A stretch of DNA of 64,000 nucleotides from Sporosarcina psychrophila (GCF_001590685.1 NZ_CP014616.1:2479001-2543000); one strand, 5' to 3'; counted from the stretch's first letter, positions 1 to 9,460 are shown. Notes: generated by a model from the letters alone, not told the origin. Translations and numbers: made by a program.

Positions 1-512
1 ACTTTTACTTTCAAATTGTTACGAACTTGTCCATAAAGGTCTTCAAGACCACTTAATGTTTCTCGAGTAAAGTTTGATATAATTGTTTCTTCACTATTTG
101 TTATTTTTACATCCTTTAGTAACTTAGCTATCAAACTTTTTTGATTAATATTGTTAGACCAATCTGTAAATTGTTTTTCACTCATATTACTTAGGTTCTC
201 TTGCAAATTTGATATTATAAAGCGTACTTGGGATTTTAAAGCTGATATGAATCCATTTAATGATGTAAGGAGGGAAGGGTCAATATTTTCTGTAGTTAAG
301 CAGTAATAAAAGGATTCTGCTGATTCAATCTTATTAATTGCTTGCGAAATAATGATCAATTCGCCGTCATTCAAGTTATTTGTTTTTGAATACTCCTCGA
401 CTTTTATCAATTTTTCTTTAATACTACCCAAATAATTTTTAAACTTTTCCATGTCTAGACCACATAGAAGATTACTCAAATCCCAACGAATTGATGTATC
501 AAATGTTTCCAT
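1..512 (-). CDS. Oligoendopeptidase F-like (M3 family), N-terminal part
   Basis: This gene is cut by the window edge; about 170 residues from the N-terminus are visible and the reading frame is open to base 1. It starts at ATG (510-512) behind a clear AGGAGGAG ribosome site. The product begins METFDTSIRWDLSNLL, and the IRWDLSNL stretch resembles the start of PepF/M3 oligoendopeptidases, followed by the helical prodomain-like region typical of that family. The zinc-binding HExxH motif would lie outside the window, so the assignment rests on the N-terminus alone. Family members are cytoplasmic zinc peptidases that cleave short peptides. Confidence 0.55.
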   Translation of the reverse strand, partial: METFDTSIRWDLSNLLCGLDMEKFKNYLGSIKEKLIKVEEYSKTNNLNDGELIIISQAINKIESAESFYYCLTTENIDPSLLTSLNGFISALKSQVRFIISNLQENLSNMSEKQFTDWSNNINQKSLIAKLLKDVKITNSEETIISNFTRETLSGLEDLYGQVRNNLKVK

Positions 513-683
513 ACACTTCTCCTCCTGTTATTGATTATACTTTAAATGCTACACACTGATATTTACATCAAGCCCCAATAATTCTTTGTTGAATATTAAT
601 AAATCACAAAGAATAAATCCCCTTTTTTTAACTAAACTGCCCGTTAGTAAAAATGCGCCTCTACTTATTTTAGTAACGCACGC

Positions 684-730
684 GTTCGCCATACATGTAG
701 CATAATTTCAGCGCTATATGTATGGCGAAC
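684..730. repeat. Perfect inverted repeat, 13-bp arms
   Basis: GTTCGCCATACAT is repeated in inverted form after a 21-base loop. It lies between two minus-strand genes and has no T-run directly after the stem, so it is not a standard terminator. A fragment of the intergenic TTAGT repeat lies just before it (633-652). Confidence 0.6.
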
Positions 731-835
731 GGGTAGGTTAGTTGAATAATACTTGGGATTTGCACCCTATAGATTACGCCCATGCTTGGCACACCGAAAA
801 AATGATTGAAAATTAAATCCCAATCATTTTTATCT

Positions 836-1879
836 TTATAACACTAAATTCCCTCTATATTTTAACTCTTCGACTGATAAATGATCTGCTTCGCCATCTA
901 AAATATGTTCCACATCTTGTAGCGTTTGTGACATTGAAACAGCTTTACCTTGTTGTCCTGTATATGCTGCTGCTACGAATAATGGTTGTGTGAAATACGC
1001 CTCTAGTCGCTCTCCGAGATTATATGTCTCTAACTCGACTGCAGGAATTTTCTCAATCCCATGCACAGCTACTACTGAACGTAACTCACGATATCGACGA
1101 AGTAATTTTTGTGCACGTTGTCTCAAATTAAAGTGACGTTGGTCCAAGTCAATCCCTTCCAAAATAGAAGAAGTTGAATAAATTGGATGTATAGCTGGGT
1201 ATTGGTGTCGTGTAGCCAAGTCTGCATCCAATTGCCACAATGTTTCAAGTGGACCATATGGCATCTCTTCATCCACAGCTTCTCCAGAGAGATCAACAAG
1301 AATTGTTGTGATGTTTTGAACTCTTTCTGCCACTAATCGTTCCTGCAAATCTAATAGTTCACCAGACGCATTAAAACTCTTGTCTGAAATAAAAATTACA
1401 TCTCCGTTTTGTGAAGTTAACTTTGAGAATGTCTCGTCAATTGTCGCCGTCACTATATCAGCCAATTCAGTCGTGCCTTCAAGCTCCGGATGATTCGTTG
1501 TTGGAAGTAAAAAGACCGTTGTGTAATCACTCTCTTTAAAACGGTGCATTAATTCGGCTAATATAACAACTTGCCCCATGCCTGGACGAGCCACTAATCC
1601 AGTAGTACCTCCTTTTACAAGTGGTGCAAAAAAATCCAATGTTTTAATTTTCGTTTCAATCATATTCAGTTTCTCCCCTCGAATTATCAAGTCGTCTACT
1701 GAACAGTTAGCTAGTGTTGCGAGACCGACTAAAGTGCGGACTTCTGCTTTTCCTAAATCGATTTTACCTGTGCATAAATTTGACACCGTAGCCGGTCGAA
1801 TTCCAATTGATTTTGCTGCGGATGTTAAATTCGGCACTTTTCTTCTCAATAATGCCACGTTTAATCGAATATCATCCAT
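836..1879 (-). CDS. HTH regulator fused to an F1-ATPase beta-subunit-like domain
   Basis: The 347-residue product has two parts. Residues 1-70 look like a Cro/CI-type helix-turn-helix (SAAKSIGIRPATVSNLCTGK). Residues 75-347 follow ATP synthase subunit beta: IKTLDFFAPLVKGG (78-91) matches the segment before the beta-subunit P-loop, and YPAIHPIYSTS, RAQKLLRRYREL, FTQPLFVAAAYTG and ILDGEADHL (227-334) match its C-terminal region in order. The P-loop is lost: residues 97-104 read ARPGMGQV where AtpD has a GxxxxGKT motif, and the catalytic Glu segment and Walker B are not recognisable. At 347 residues it is much shorter than AtpD (about 470). Start: ATG with GGAGGG 9 bases upstream. No other atp genes are nearby. 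I infer a non-catalytic, possibly nucleotide-sensing regulator. Confidence 0.8.
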   Translation of the reverse strand: MDDIRLNVALLRRKVPNLTSAAKSIGIRPATVSNLCTGKIDLGKAEVRTLVGLATLANCSVDDLIIRGEKLNMIETKIKTLDFFAPLVKGGTTGLVARPGMGQVVILAELMHRFKESDYTTVFLLPTTNHPELEGTTELADIVTATIDETFSKLTSQNGDVIFISDKSFNASGELLDLQERLVAERVQNITTILVDLSGEAVDEEMPYGPLETLWQLDADLATRHQYPAIHPIYSTSSILEGIDLDQRHFNLRQRAQKLLRRYRELRSVVAVHGIEKIPAVELETYNLGERLEAYFTQPLFVAAAYTGQQGKAVSMSQTLQDVEHILDGEADHLSVEELKYRGNLVL

Positions 1880-1897
1880 TTTGGAAACCCTCCTTCG

Positions 1898-1913
1898 TTA
1901 CTTTAAACAGTAA
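1898..1913. promoter_or_regulatory. Possible operator in the leader of the HTH/AtpD-like gene
   Basis: TTACT and AGTAA form an inverted repeat around TTAAAC, immediately upstream of the ribosome site of the HTH gene. The position would suit autoregulation by its HTH domain. The arms are short, so this is only suggestive. Confidence 0.3.
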
Positions 1914-1984
1914 TTTATTTTACTCCCAAACGCAACACTTATTACTTTAAAAATAAAAGAGACCATCTATGACCATCTTCTACT

Positions 1985-2420
1985 GTTCAATGAACGCAAC
2001 TGTTGGCTAAATAAGAACTACCTTTCCAACTCAATATATTCTTCATTTGTTTCCTTATATTCTCCGTACAAACATCCATTGAGCAGTAAAATGCTCTCCA
2101 TTTATTAGATTTCTTTCTCTCCCTAAAACTAAAAATTCAAATCCATTTTTCCGACTAGTGAATGAAACAGTTTCAAAACATTGTTCAGGTCATTAGATAT
2201 GGTAGTAGACATCAGGTTTATCAATATTTGAATGTACCAAATAACCCACATAATCTTTAGACATATAGCTCCTGATTTCCGCGCTGTTCTGATTTTTCTA
2301 GCACCGCAATCTTTACTGTGTGGACATCAATTTACCTGTCTTAATGCCTAACTGTTTTAAAAACAGATGATCCTATTGTCACATCTGGCATCTCCCATTT
2401 CACTCCCCTTCGCTATTTTT
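1985..2420 (-). pseudogene. Decayed gene remnant, function unknown
   Basis: No open frame survives, but on the minus strand conserved-looking peptide pieces appear in shifting frames (SKDYVGYLVHSNIDKPDVYY near 2200-2270, then FETVSFTSRKNGFEFLVLGR near 2120-2180). This suggests a gene broken by several indels and stops. I do not recognise the family. A worn copy of the TTGGCTAAATAAGAAC intergenic repeat lies at its lower end. Confidence 0.3.
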
Positions 2421-2424
2421 GAGC

Positions 2425-2454
2425 AAAGAAAAAGAACGCCCAGTGGAACGTTCT
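2425..2454 (-). terminator. Terminator of the PAS chemoreceptor gene
   Basis: AGAACG and CGTTCT arms around a short loop are followed on the minus strand by a T-rich run. The same hairpin type (aacgccc..tggacgtt) recurs at 3545, 4453 and 43196. Confidence 0.75.
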
Positions 2455-2499
2455 GACTTGTTGCATATAATTAATTTACAAATAAAATACGCTAGTTTA

Positions 2500-3285
2500 C
2501 TACTTAGTAATACCTTCAAATTCCTTCATTGTCTCATTAATTTTAGATTGAGTTGAAATAACCGCCCTTTGCGAATTCTCCGTTACTTCACTGACCTTCA
2601 TTACTTCTTTTGTAATGTTGTCTACGTTGGCATTCACTTTTTTTATCGCACCTTCGACATCACCAGCCAATTTTCGAACCTCTGTTGCCACCACATTAAA
2701 ACCGAGTCCATGTTTCCCTGCTCGAGCCGCTTCAATAGCTGCATTCAATGCCAAAATATTAGTTTGCGAAGAAATGTTTCGTATTGATTTAGAAACTTCA
2801 CTTATTAAATTGGTTTGTTCCTTCAAAGATTGAAATGCTTTTATGTTCTCCGTAGAGTTATCAGTAACCATTTCCCCTAAGTCCTCAGACAACTTTTTTA
2901 ATTGAGAAACTATTTCTATCGTTTTATTTTCGCGTTCTGTAATATTTGTTGCGATTTTAAGTACAGCATTTACTTCACCTTTATCGTTTAGAACGGGAAT
3001 ATAAGTAGCTTCTAGGCAAAGTAAATCCTTTGCTTTACTAACCCTATGAATCTTCTCTTGAAACTTTTTGCCTTTCCTTAGATTATCCCATAGCTCAGCA
3101 TATTCCTTACTATTCCGGAATTCTAAGGTACAAAATTGTTCATGTGACATATTCTTCATTACGTCGACACTATACCCCAAAGTCTGTGCAAAGTTCTGAT
3201 TTGCCCAAATAACCTTCCCATCCAAATTGAATTCTATCATAGCTAAATTAGATTCTAGTGAAGCTAAAACCGCTCTTTCATTCAA
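2500..3285 (-). CDS. Soluble PAS-domain methyl-accepting chemotaxis protein
   Basis: The 261-residue protein has an N-terminal PAS domain (about 5-120; [18 protein letters not shown]) and a short chemoreceptor signalling domain (about 150-261) containing the conserved tip [20 protein letters not shown] followed by [12 protein letters not shown]. No transmembrane segment is seen, so it should be a cytoplasmic receptor coupling a PAS-sensed signal to CheA/CheW. There is no ATG in this frame; the best start is TTG at 3285, with no good ribosome site. Family-like residues (STQV) continue in frame upstream without a start codon, and an ATG with a plausible ribosome site lies upstream in another frame. 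The N-terminus may be frameshifted. Confidence 0.75.
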   Translation of the reverse strand: MNERAVLASLESNLAMIEFNLDGKVIWANQNFAQTLGYSVDVMKNMSHEQFCTLEFRNSKEYAELWDNLRKGKKFQEKIHRVSKAKDLLCLEATYIPVLNDKGEVNAVLKIATNITERENKTIEIVSQLKKLSEDLGEMVTDNSTENIKAFQSLKEQTNLISEVSKSIRNISSQTNILALNAAIEAARAGKHGLGFNVVATEVRKLAGDVEGAIKKVNANVDNITKEVMKVSEVTENSQRAVISTQSKINETMKEFEGITK

Positions 3286-3544
3286 TACTTGGGTACTAAT
3301 ATAAAATTTGTAGCAATGTTCATGTTCATGTGCCTACTTCCTTTATAATAGATTTCCTATTCTTAAAAACATAATAGAAAAGAGTGGAATTACAGATTTT
3401 ATTTCCCATAATAATTCCTCTACACTATACTACTACAAAGGAGTACGAAAGACCTTCTTACCACCTTCAAGTATTACGGTACCAAATTACCTAACTCATC
3501 ACTTCCACCATCATCGACTCAACACAGCATCGGTTTACAAATGT

Positions 3545-3568
3545 AAAAAACGCCCGAATGGACGTTTT
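3545..3568 (-). terminator. Terminator of the DUF2798 gene
   Basis: AAAACG/CGTTTT hairpin of the aacgccc..tggacgtt type, placed after the minus-strand gene ending at 3621. Confidence 0.65.
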
Positions 3569-3620
3569 CACATTAATAATTATTCAATTTCACTACATTG
3601 CAGTTTGTTCCTGCTGCGCG

Positions 3621-4124
3621 TTACGCATTTACACTTTCGGCTTTGCGACCCTGTCTTGCATGTAATCTTTTCATCGCAAATCTTGCTATTGGCTGTGCAA
3701 CCAACAGTTCAATCCAAAATGCTATACCAAAGTTTCTTGGCCAAATGTGAAAGAAATTTTTAAATGGTTCTAGGCTTATTTGTTTCGTACCAACCCAAGT
3801 TCCGATAATCGATAGAATAATAGATAATACCGTAACATTCAATAAAGTATTCAATAGAATTCTGGCATTAAACCCATCTGATTGTCCCACGAATTTTGGT
3901 ATCAGCTTACCAACAATCGGTCCCGCAATCAATCGTACTGATAAAATTACGATTATCCACATAAACGGAATAATCTTTAATGTATCTAGATATACCTCTT
4001 TACTGAAGCCACGTTCCACCCCTGTAATAATAGGGGCGATTGTGTTTACTGAAATAATTGAAATGATTAATAAAAATAATATACCTTCTCTTCCGTTTCT
4101 AGGTAGTCTTGTTTCTCCATGCAT
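3621..4124 (-). CDS. DUF2798 family membrane protein
   Basis: The 167-residue product has four hydrophobic segments, and its two halves each end in a PxARxxM-like signature (IAGPIVGKLIP and VAQPIARFAMKRL), as in proteins with two DUF2798 repeats. The function of the family is unknown; it should sit in the cytoplasmic membrane. I chose the ATG at 4124 because GGAG lies 9 bases upstream; a longer frame to 4202 has no ribosome site. Confidence 0.7.
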   Translation of the reverse strand: MHGETRLPRNGREGILFLLIISIISVNTIAPIITGVERGFSKEVYLDTLKIIPFMWIIVILSVRLIAGPIVGKLIPKFVGQSDGFNARILLNTLLNVTVLSIILSIIGTWVGTKQISLEPFKNFFHIWPRNFGIAFWIELLVAQPIARFAMKRLHARQGRKAESVNA

Positions 4125-4452
4125 GTTTGTCATCTCCGCGAATAATATTTCAGATGGCAGACGTATCATGAGACATATATTTTTGGTTAATGAGAAAGCC
4201 AATATCTCTACACACTGATTTACTAATCATAGCATTTTCTTCAAATGAATGTCACCTCTCCGTCAGCCATTCCACACTCCTTATTTTTGGATAACCAGAC
4301 TAATCGCATTGCTATCCTAGCCTTATACCTTCTCTATCTTTCGGCTTTCGTTTCGCGTATGCAGCATGCCGTCAACGGTAGATTTGTTTTCTTTTCCCTT
4401 AATTAATAGAAAACCACCAAACGCATTGTTTGCCAGTTTTCTTTTTGGAAAG

Positions 4453-4478
4453 TAAAAGAACGCCCGGTTGGACGTTCT
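4453..4478 (-). terminator. Terminator of the Nudix gene
   Basis: AGAACG/CGTTCT hairpin with a T-rich run on the minus strand, same type as at 2425 and 43196. Confidence 0.7.
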
Positions 4479-4507
4479 CCATTTGTACTTATTCTTAGCG
4501 CTGAACC

Positions 4508-4948
4508 TTAACGTATAAACGCCAAATCTCTCTCAGCCAAAGCATCTTTCAGCCAGCAAGGATGCATTTTCAACAAATCTGCTGGCAAAGCTTGTTGTTC
4601 GAAATATTGAATATCGAGTGATTCCGAAGAATTGCATCGAAGTTCTCCGCTTATAATTTCAGCTAAAAAACAGGTTGTTATAAAATGAACTATTTTTCCT
4701 TTAGGGTATGAAAACACCTGTGAATCTGGATCAGAGTAAACACCGATTAGCTTAGTAATTCGTATATCTAAATTCGTTTCTTCCTTCATTTCCCTAATAG
4801 CTGCTTCGGATACTGTCTCCCCGATCTCTACATGTCCTGATGGGATCCCCCATAGCCCCACATCAGCTCTCTTCTGCAATAATACTCGATTATCTTCATC
4901 TAAAATAATAATAGCGACTCCTGCTTTAAGTTCGTTAATTTCCTTCAT
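4508..4948 (-). CDS. Nudix hydrolase
   Basis: The 146-residue protein contains a full Nudix box, GHVEIGETVSEAAIREMKEE followed by TNL (about 38-60), which matches Gx5Ex7REUxEExGU and binds Mg2+ for hydrolysis of a nucleoside-diphosphate-linked substrate. The substrate cannot be read from the sequence. GIPSGHVEIGET resembles the MutT/ADP-ribose-type group. It stands alone with its own terminator. Confidence 0.85.
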   Translation of the reverse strand: MKEINELKAGVAIIILDEDNRVLLQKRADVGLWGIPSGHVEIGETVSEAAIREMKEETNLDIRITKLIGVYSDPDSQVFSYPKGKIVHFITTCFLAEIISGELRCNSSESLDIQYFEQQALPADLLKMHPCWLKDALAERDLAFIR

Positions 4949-5487
4949 TTCAATTATCCCCTTAAGTAATAAAATAAGGCTGATTGAGAAAGTTTCAATG
5001 CATCATATGCTGAAATTTTCCCCCTCGAACCTTTTATGTCAATAGGCACCTTATGCAACCTGTAAAAGATACGATCCTTGGTTTCAGACGTTTATAAGCA
5101 GAACCCTAATTACAGTTCTCCAATTTATTGATTTGACGGACTATAAATCATGATACCTATAGTACTATTTAAATTCAAGAGATACTCCAAGAATTCATTC
5201 AACGCCAATCAAAATCTCGCGAACACACGTAATTGCATCGTTAGCCATGAACCTCAGCTCCTCGATTCGCTGCTTGTCGCTGAATCTGGGCGCTAATAAT
5301 AATGCGGGGTTTGAATCGGATGGTTACTAAGCTGTTGGGTTGTAACTTCGGAAATTGTTTAGTTGGCCATTGTTGCATCGAGATTACAGGTCAGGTTCAA
5401 TCGGTGTATGCAGCAAGCAAGCCCACGAAAACACTTGACTGAACGTAAGAAAAGCACCCCGCAGGATGCTAAATAAACTCATAACTT
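4949..5487. other. Gap without a recognisable gene
   Basis: No open frame with a ribosome site was found on either strand, and no strong hairpin or repeat was recognised. Confidence 0.4.
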
Positions 5488-5691
5488 TTACCTGTTGGAT
5501 ACATGAAAACGTTGTACCATAGCAAGATTATATCCTTTTATATAGGAATTCCCATTTATTTCTTGATGAATATGTTTATCTTGTATCATTTGAGTAACTT
5601 TTATCGACGCATCTTCTAGACTACTCGCTGATAAGTTCATAATGAAAGTTTCATTATCATTAAAATGAAGTGTTATCTGAAATTCAAGCAT
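5488..5691 (-). CDS. Small protein of unknown function (67 aa)
   Basis: The product starts MLEFQITLHFNDNETF and has alternating hydrophobic residues suggestive of a small alpha/beta fold; I do not recognise it. The start at 5691 is preceded by GGAGGTGAG, an excellent ribosome site; a longer frame to 5772 lacks one. Confidence 0.6.
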   Translation of the reverse strand: MLEFQITLHFNDNETFIMNLSASSLEDASIKVTQMIQDKHIHQEINGNSYIKGYNLAMVQRFHVSNR

Positions 5692-5794
5692 TTTCTCACC
5701 TCCCGCAACCGATGTTATCAGAAATGTAGGTAAACTAAAAGTTACCACTCGTATGTAATTGGACTGTCGCATAGTTCAACACACAAATTATCCC

Positions 5795-6075
5795 ACTCCC
5801 GACTTGCCTTTAAGTTTATCTTCTTGATTCTCTAAGAACAATATCTCGACGTATTTGGCATTTTCGACATTTGCATCACGATGGAGTCTTTCAAGCGTCG
5901 GATGGGACGTGCTTATCTAAGAGTACTTCTTCACCTCAAGAATCTAATGAAGAACTTCTATCTCTCTCACATTTCCAACTACGTGGATACGCTCTTGAAT
6001 TATCCTTAACTTCGTTTCGTATCTAATGACTTGTTGGAGATGCTTACTCCTTCGAAAAACATCTCTAATCCTGTC
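5795..6075 (-). pseudogene. Remnant of a prophage HTH gene
   Basis: The stretch around 5802-5820 (cttgcctttaagtttatc) and the following TCGACG..TTTCGACATTTGC region resemble the 3' part and flank of the sigma-like HTH gene at 54147-54563. No frame is open, so this is read as a decayed copy. Confidence 0.3.
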
Positions 6076-6296
6076 GGTTTGATTGATTCCCATCGACTTT
6101 TCCTACTTTGGTGCCAAAATAACTGTTTTCGGGCAAAATAAGTGCAAAGACTCAATTCCAATAAAAAAACTGAAAACAACCGTTAAATTGAATCAGTGTC
6201 CTCGTTTTTTCCGATAGACAATTATTTTGATTGTGAATAAAATTTTCATTTTGCTTGATACTACGTTAGTAAAAATATATAAATGAGGTGCTAAAT

Positions 6297-7157
6297 GTGT
6301 ATTACTACAAAGAAGAATTGATTAATCCCGTCACTCCTCCCGATAAACCCGACCCTGAAGCTGCAAAAGTGATGCAAGAAATTCTAGGTGGGCATTTTGG
6401 AGAAATGCGTACCATGATGCAGTACTTTTTCCAAAGCTCCAATTTCAGAGGTAAGGAAACACAATATCGCGACTTACTTCGTGGTGTGTTTTTGGAAGAA
6501 ATCGCTCATGTTGAACTTGTCCAGAATACAATCAATCAATTGTTAAATGATTCAGGTGAATCTGCTGTACCAGGTAATGCTGGTGTCGATCAAGCACCTC
6601 TCGATGATGCCGTTAGACACGCAAATCCTCATCACTACATTATTGGTGCTCAAGCCTCTCTCCCTGTAGATGCTACTGGGAATCCTTGGAACGGTTCTTG
6701 GGTTTATAGCCATGGCAATTTGATTAGTGATATGCTCGATAACCTGGTGTTAGAATCAACCGGTGTCTTGCAAAAAACTCGAATTTACGAAATGAGTTCT
6801 AACAAGACATTTCGAGAGACATTAGCTTTCCTAATCGTGAGAGATAACGCACATCAGAATGCTTTTGCAAAAGCATTGGAAACGCTCGGTGTTGATTGGG
6901 GTAAGCTTTTCCCTGTCCCGAATTACGATATAAATAAATATCCTGAATGCAGAAAATATGTGGAGTTAGGGTATCATAATGCCCAGTTCAATTTCAGATT
7001 AGACCCAACTAGAATCGGGGAAATTTACCAGGGACAGTCCCCTAGTAGAAATAAGGGTGAACTTAAAGTTACTCCTCCACCTGCTGGATTCCCGGTTCCT
7101 TTACTGCCTGACATGCCAAATGAACATAGTCCAGGTATTCAAGACATGAATAACTAA
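6297..7157 (+). CDS. Manganese catalase (YdbD/YjqC/CotJC family)
   Basis: The protein of about 286 residues is a dimanganese catalase that degrades hydrogen peroxide; relatives occur in the cytoplasm or spore coat of bacilli. Likely metal ligands are visible: E36 (HFGEMRTMMQY), E68 and H71 (FLEEIAHVE), E153 (LVLESTG) and H186 (RDNAHQNAF). I prefer GTG at 6297, giving MYYYKEELINPV like the family start, because GAGGTG lies 6 bases upstream; GTG at 6288 would add three residues but has no ribosome site. The C-terminal 40 residues are Pro-rich. A strong terminator follows. Confidence 0.9.
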   Translation: MYYYKEELINPVTPPDKPDPEAAKVMQEILGGHFGEMRTMMQYFFQSSNFRGKETQYRDLLRGVFLEEIAHVELVQNTINQLLNDSGESAVPGNAGVDQAPLDDAVRHANPHHYIIGAQASLPVDATGNPWNGSWVYSHGNLISDMLDNLVLESTGVLQKTRIYEMSSNKTFRETLAFLIVRDNAHQNAFAKALETLGVDWGKLFPVPNYDINKYPECRKYVELGYHNAQFNFRLDPTRIGEIYQGQSPSRNKGELKVTPPPAGFPVPLLPDMPNEHSPGIQDMNN

Positions 7158-7164
7158 ATTTGTT

Positions 7165-7193
7165 CAGTCCCTATATAAGGGACTGATTTTTTA
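7165..7193 (+). terminator. Terminator of the Mn catalase gene
   Basis: CAGTCCC and GGGACTG arms around a 7-base loop are followed by ATTTTTTATTT. Confidence 0.9.
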
Positions 7194-7195
7194 TT

Positions 7196-7618
7196 TCTTC
7201 GTGTAACTAACCTCATTATGTGTTGGTTTTCCAACCAGCCATGTAATGACTTGCTTCCTGAATCCAGCACTAGGCTCTTGATTTCACCATCTATCCAACT
7301 GTTATAAATTCTTTTCACTCATACCAGTACTTCCATCCCTTTCAACTCATCCGCAAGTTGCATAAACATTTTCATATCCCCTGCACGTAGCGCCATATCA
7401 AACTGTAATAATTCTCAATTCATCACGCTGAAATATCCCAATACGATCTTTCTTCGCGAAATACACCTCATATTACAAAAGAACATAATGTCACAATATA
7501 TAAACCTAACAGAACTCAGATTTATAGAATTGATTCCAACCTGTCACCGTTCCATAACTGACTAACCTATACTTAAGCAGATTTCGTAGTAAACTTACAT
7601 TAGATAAAGTCAGAATGG
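7196..7618. other. Gap without a recognisable gene
   Basis: No open frame with a ribosome site was found. The sequence looks like decayed accessory DNA, but I could not tie it to a specific gene. Confidence 0.35.
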
Positions 7619-7792
7619 AGACTATCAAAAGACAGTTACAACATGGATTTGGATATGGATTTGTATCATCTTGGTTTTAGAACTCATTTTCATCTATTTC
7701 GTCGTTCATAAAAGTTATCGATATAAACATACGATTGATCCGATAGATAATCATATAGAAGAAATGAATAGAGAGTGAATCGACATAGATTA
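7619..7792 (+). pseudogene. Decayed third copy of the 58-aa membrane peptide gene
   Basis: The stretch aligns by eye with the intact genes at 14510 and 56135: the same GAGACTATC lead-in, a hydrophobic core, and ATACGATTGATCCGAT near the end. The start codon is lost (tcaaaagac instead of TCAAATGAC) and stops interrupt the frame. Confidence 0.65.
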
Positions 7793-7924
7793 ATGAATTA
7801 TTTCTATGAAAATGAATTTATACATATAGAACGGACCGGCACATGACAGTAAAAGTCCTTTCTATCATTTTGGCAGCGCATTAAAAATAGTAAGGTGCTG
7901 CACCACGGTTAACACTCCCTCACA

Positions 7925-8078
7925 AAATGTTTAGCATGCCTTATCCGCTGACGAATATACGGATCGTCCCATTGCTAGCACTCCACATCCAGTCCCTAGT
8001 GCGTCGTTCAATATCTTTCAGCACCTCGAACAGTAATCGGGTTAAAAGTTTTATTATTTCTTCTTATGCGGTCATTCA
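7925..8078 (-). pseudogene. Decayed DUF6877-like gene
   Basis: The minus strand resembles the genes at 15124 and 56634 (GAATATACGGATC and TCCACATCCAGTCCC are shared on the plus strand), but indels break the frame. Together with 7619-7792 it marks a fourth, worn copy of the recurrent prophage block. Confidence 0.6.
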
Positions 8079-8169
8079 ATTATTTACTTCGCTTTTTGAT
8101 CAGACTATGCGTTCCCACTTATTGTACTAGCTTGTAAATTCGAAATAAATTCCTTAAAAAAACACTTTT

Positions 8170-8192
8170 GGTTACCGTAACCATGGTACAAT
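8170..8192 (+). promoter_or_regulatory. Palindrome and -10 box before a 24-aa peptide gene
   Basis: GGTTAC and GTAACC flank a single C (8170-8182) directly upstream of a TACAAT -10 box (8187-8192). The palindrome sits in the promoter spacer and could be an operator. No good -35 box was seen. Confidence 0.4.
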
Positions 8193-8213
8193 CATTCTAA
8201 AGGAGGGATATCC

Positions 8214-8288
8214 TTGAGATACATTCTAAGTGTTATTATTTCGATTCTTGTAATAGTTTTACTACTTAAACTAATAGGCGTACTGTAA
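8214..8288 (+). CDS. 24-aa single-pass membrane peptide
   Basis: A TTG start follows AAAGGAGGG with ideal spacing, and the 24-residue product is almost wholly hydrophobic (ILSVIISILVIVLLLKLIG). The strong ribosome site, the -10 box and the upstream palindrome argue that it is expressed. The function is unknown; small membrane peptides of this kind often act in stress or sporulation, but nothing here shows that. Confidence 0.55.
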   Translation: MRYILSVIISILVIVLLLKLIGVL

Positions 8289-8308
8289 ACAGTCACATTA
8301 TCTTTAAA

Positions 8309-8711
8309 CTAAAAGTCAGTGGTTTTTTTCCAGGTTCTGCTTCTATATCGCTTAGGTACCTGGGGAAAGAAATTGATTTCGTTATGATAATACCTAGTCC
8401 TCTTCTTATTTACTGCATATAATGGGTCTCCCGTTTCCTCGTACTGTGCGTTAAAGTAACGAACTGTCAGCCAGCAAAAAGCCATTTGTGGTGCTTTAAA
8501 ATTCCTGTAATAAATCCCTAACTGTGTGATCCTGCGTATTAGGCACATTCATGAATTTCATAAATGCATATTCTTTAGTCCGTAGATTCGGTTCCGCCTC
8601 GTCTAAAATTTCATCCGCACTTTCCGCTGCAATGACTTCGATATACATTTCTGTTGCCTTTTTAGAAGGAGTTGTCTTCAAATCGTTTTCCTCCACGTTC
8701 ACCGCTACCAA
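8309..8711 (-). pseudogene. Frameshifted small gene, function unknown
   Basis: Two overlapping minus-strand frames read as one broken protein. The first (8711 down to 8496) begins MVAVNVEENDLKTTPSKK and ends NTQDHTVRDLLQEF. The second continues with KAPQMAFCWLTVRYFNAQYE and runs to 8309. A one-base shift near 8500 would join them into about 130 residues. The family is not recognised. It lies in prophage-derived surroundings. Confidence 0.4.
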
Positions 8712-8977
8712 GCCTTAATACTCGTTTTTATTACATTCGCAATAAAATTGTTTACTAAGTCACCATCACATCTGCTACATATTTTGGTCGAACTGCGTAC
8801 TACATTTTAATGGCTTTCTCTGCAATTTCACTTTGCAAAAAAGCAAGATTCCTCAAGGAACATTGAATGTAATAAGCTAATAAAAAGCACAAAGAATATT
8901 AAGGTATAGCCAGTCATACATTTAATCAATGTTGTTGTTTGTAATAGATATCAAAGTATTACAAAGGGAGAATAGCT

Positions 8978-9376
8978 ATGAGCGTTGAGTTTGTTTTACT
9001 GTCACCAACAGCTCTTCAAGTGTTTAAAGCAGGAGAGTCCAATCCCAAAAAAGTAAAGCGGATTGTTTATGGGCAAGCTACATCTGACGCAAATGGTATA
9101 GCCACACTTTATTTTACAGAAAACGGATTATCTACTGGCATTCCATTATTAACAACTATTGACTATGCTGTATCAAGCATATATTCTACAAATTCTTCGA
9201 TAAATGCAAGACCGAGAGTACAAATGCGAGAAAAGAATGTTGCTGCAAAATTTGTCTCTGCTAATGTTACAAATAATAGTAGTATAGTAGTACTAGGAAT
9301 TAATGTATTAGGTTCAGAAAATCCAGTGAGTGGGATTCTTGTAGATTTCATGATTTTAGGTAGCTTTGATAGTTAA
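8978..9376 (+). CDS. Hypothetical protein, possibly phage-type structural
   Basis: The 132-residue product (MSVEFVLLSPTALQVFKAG) is rich in Ser, Asn and Val with short beta-type stretches and ends in ILVDFMILGSFDS. AAAGGGAGAATAGCT gives a good ribosome site. The composition and C-terminus suggest a small beta-rich surface or phage protein, but I do not recognise a family. It has its own terminator, and the c-di-GMP riboswitch transcript starts after it. Confidence 0.6.
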   Translation: MSVEFVLLSPTALQVFKAGESNPKKVKRIVYGQATSDANGIATLYFTENGLSTGIPLLTTIDYAVSSIYSTNSSINARPRVQMREKNVAAKFVSANVTNNSSIVVLGINVLGSENPVSGILVDFMILGSFDS

Positions 9377-9460
9377 GTGAAAGCGTCAATAAGTTTGAAA
9401 AACGTGGATTAACAATGGTTGTTCGAAATTTCCGGGCATAAATCTCAAGATGACTGTGAT

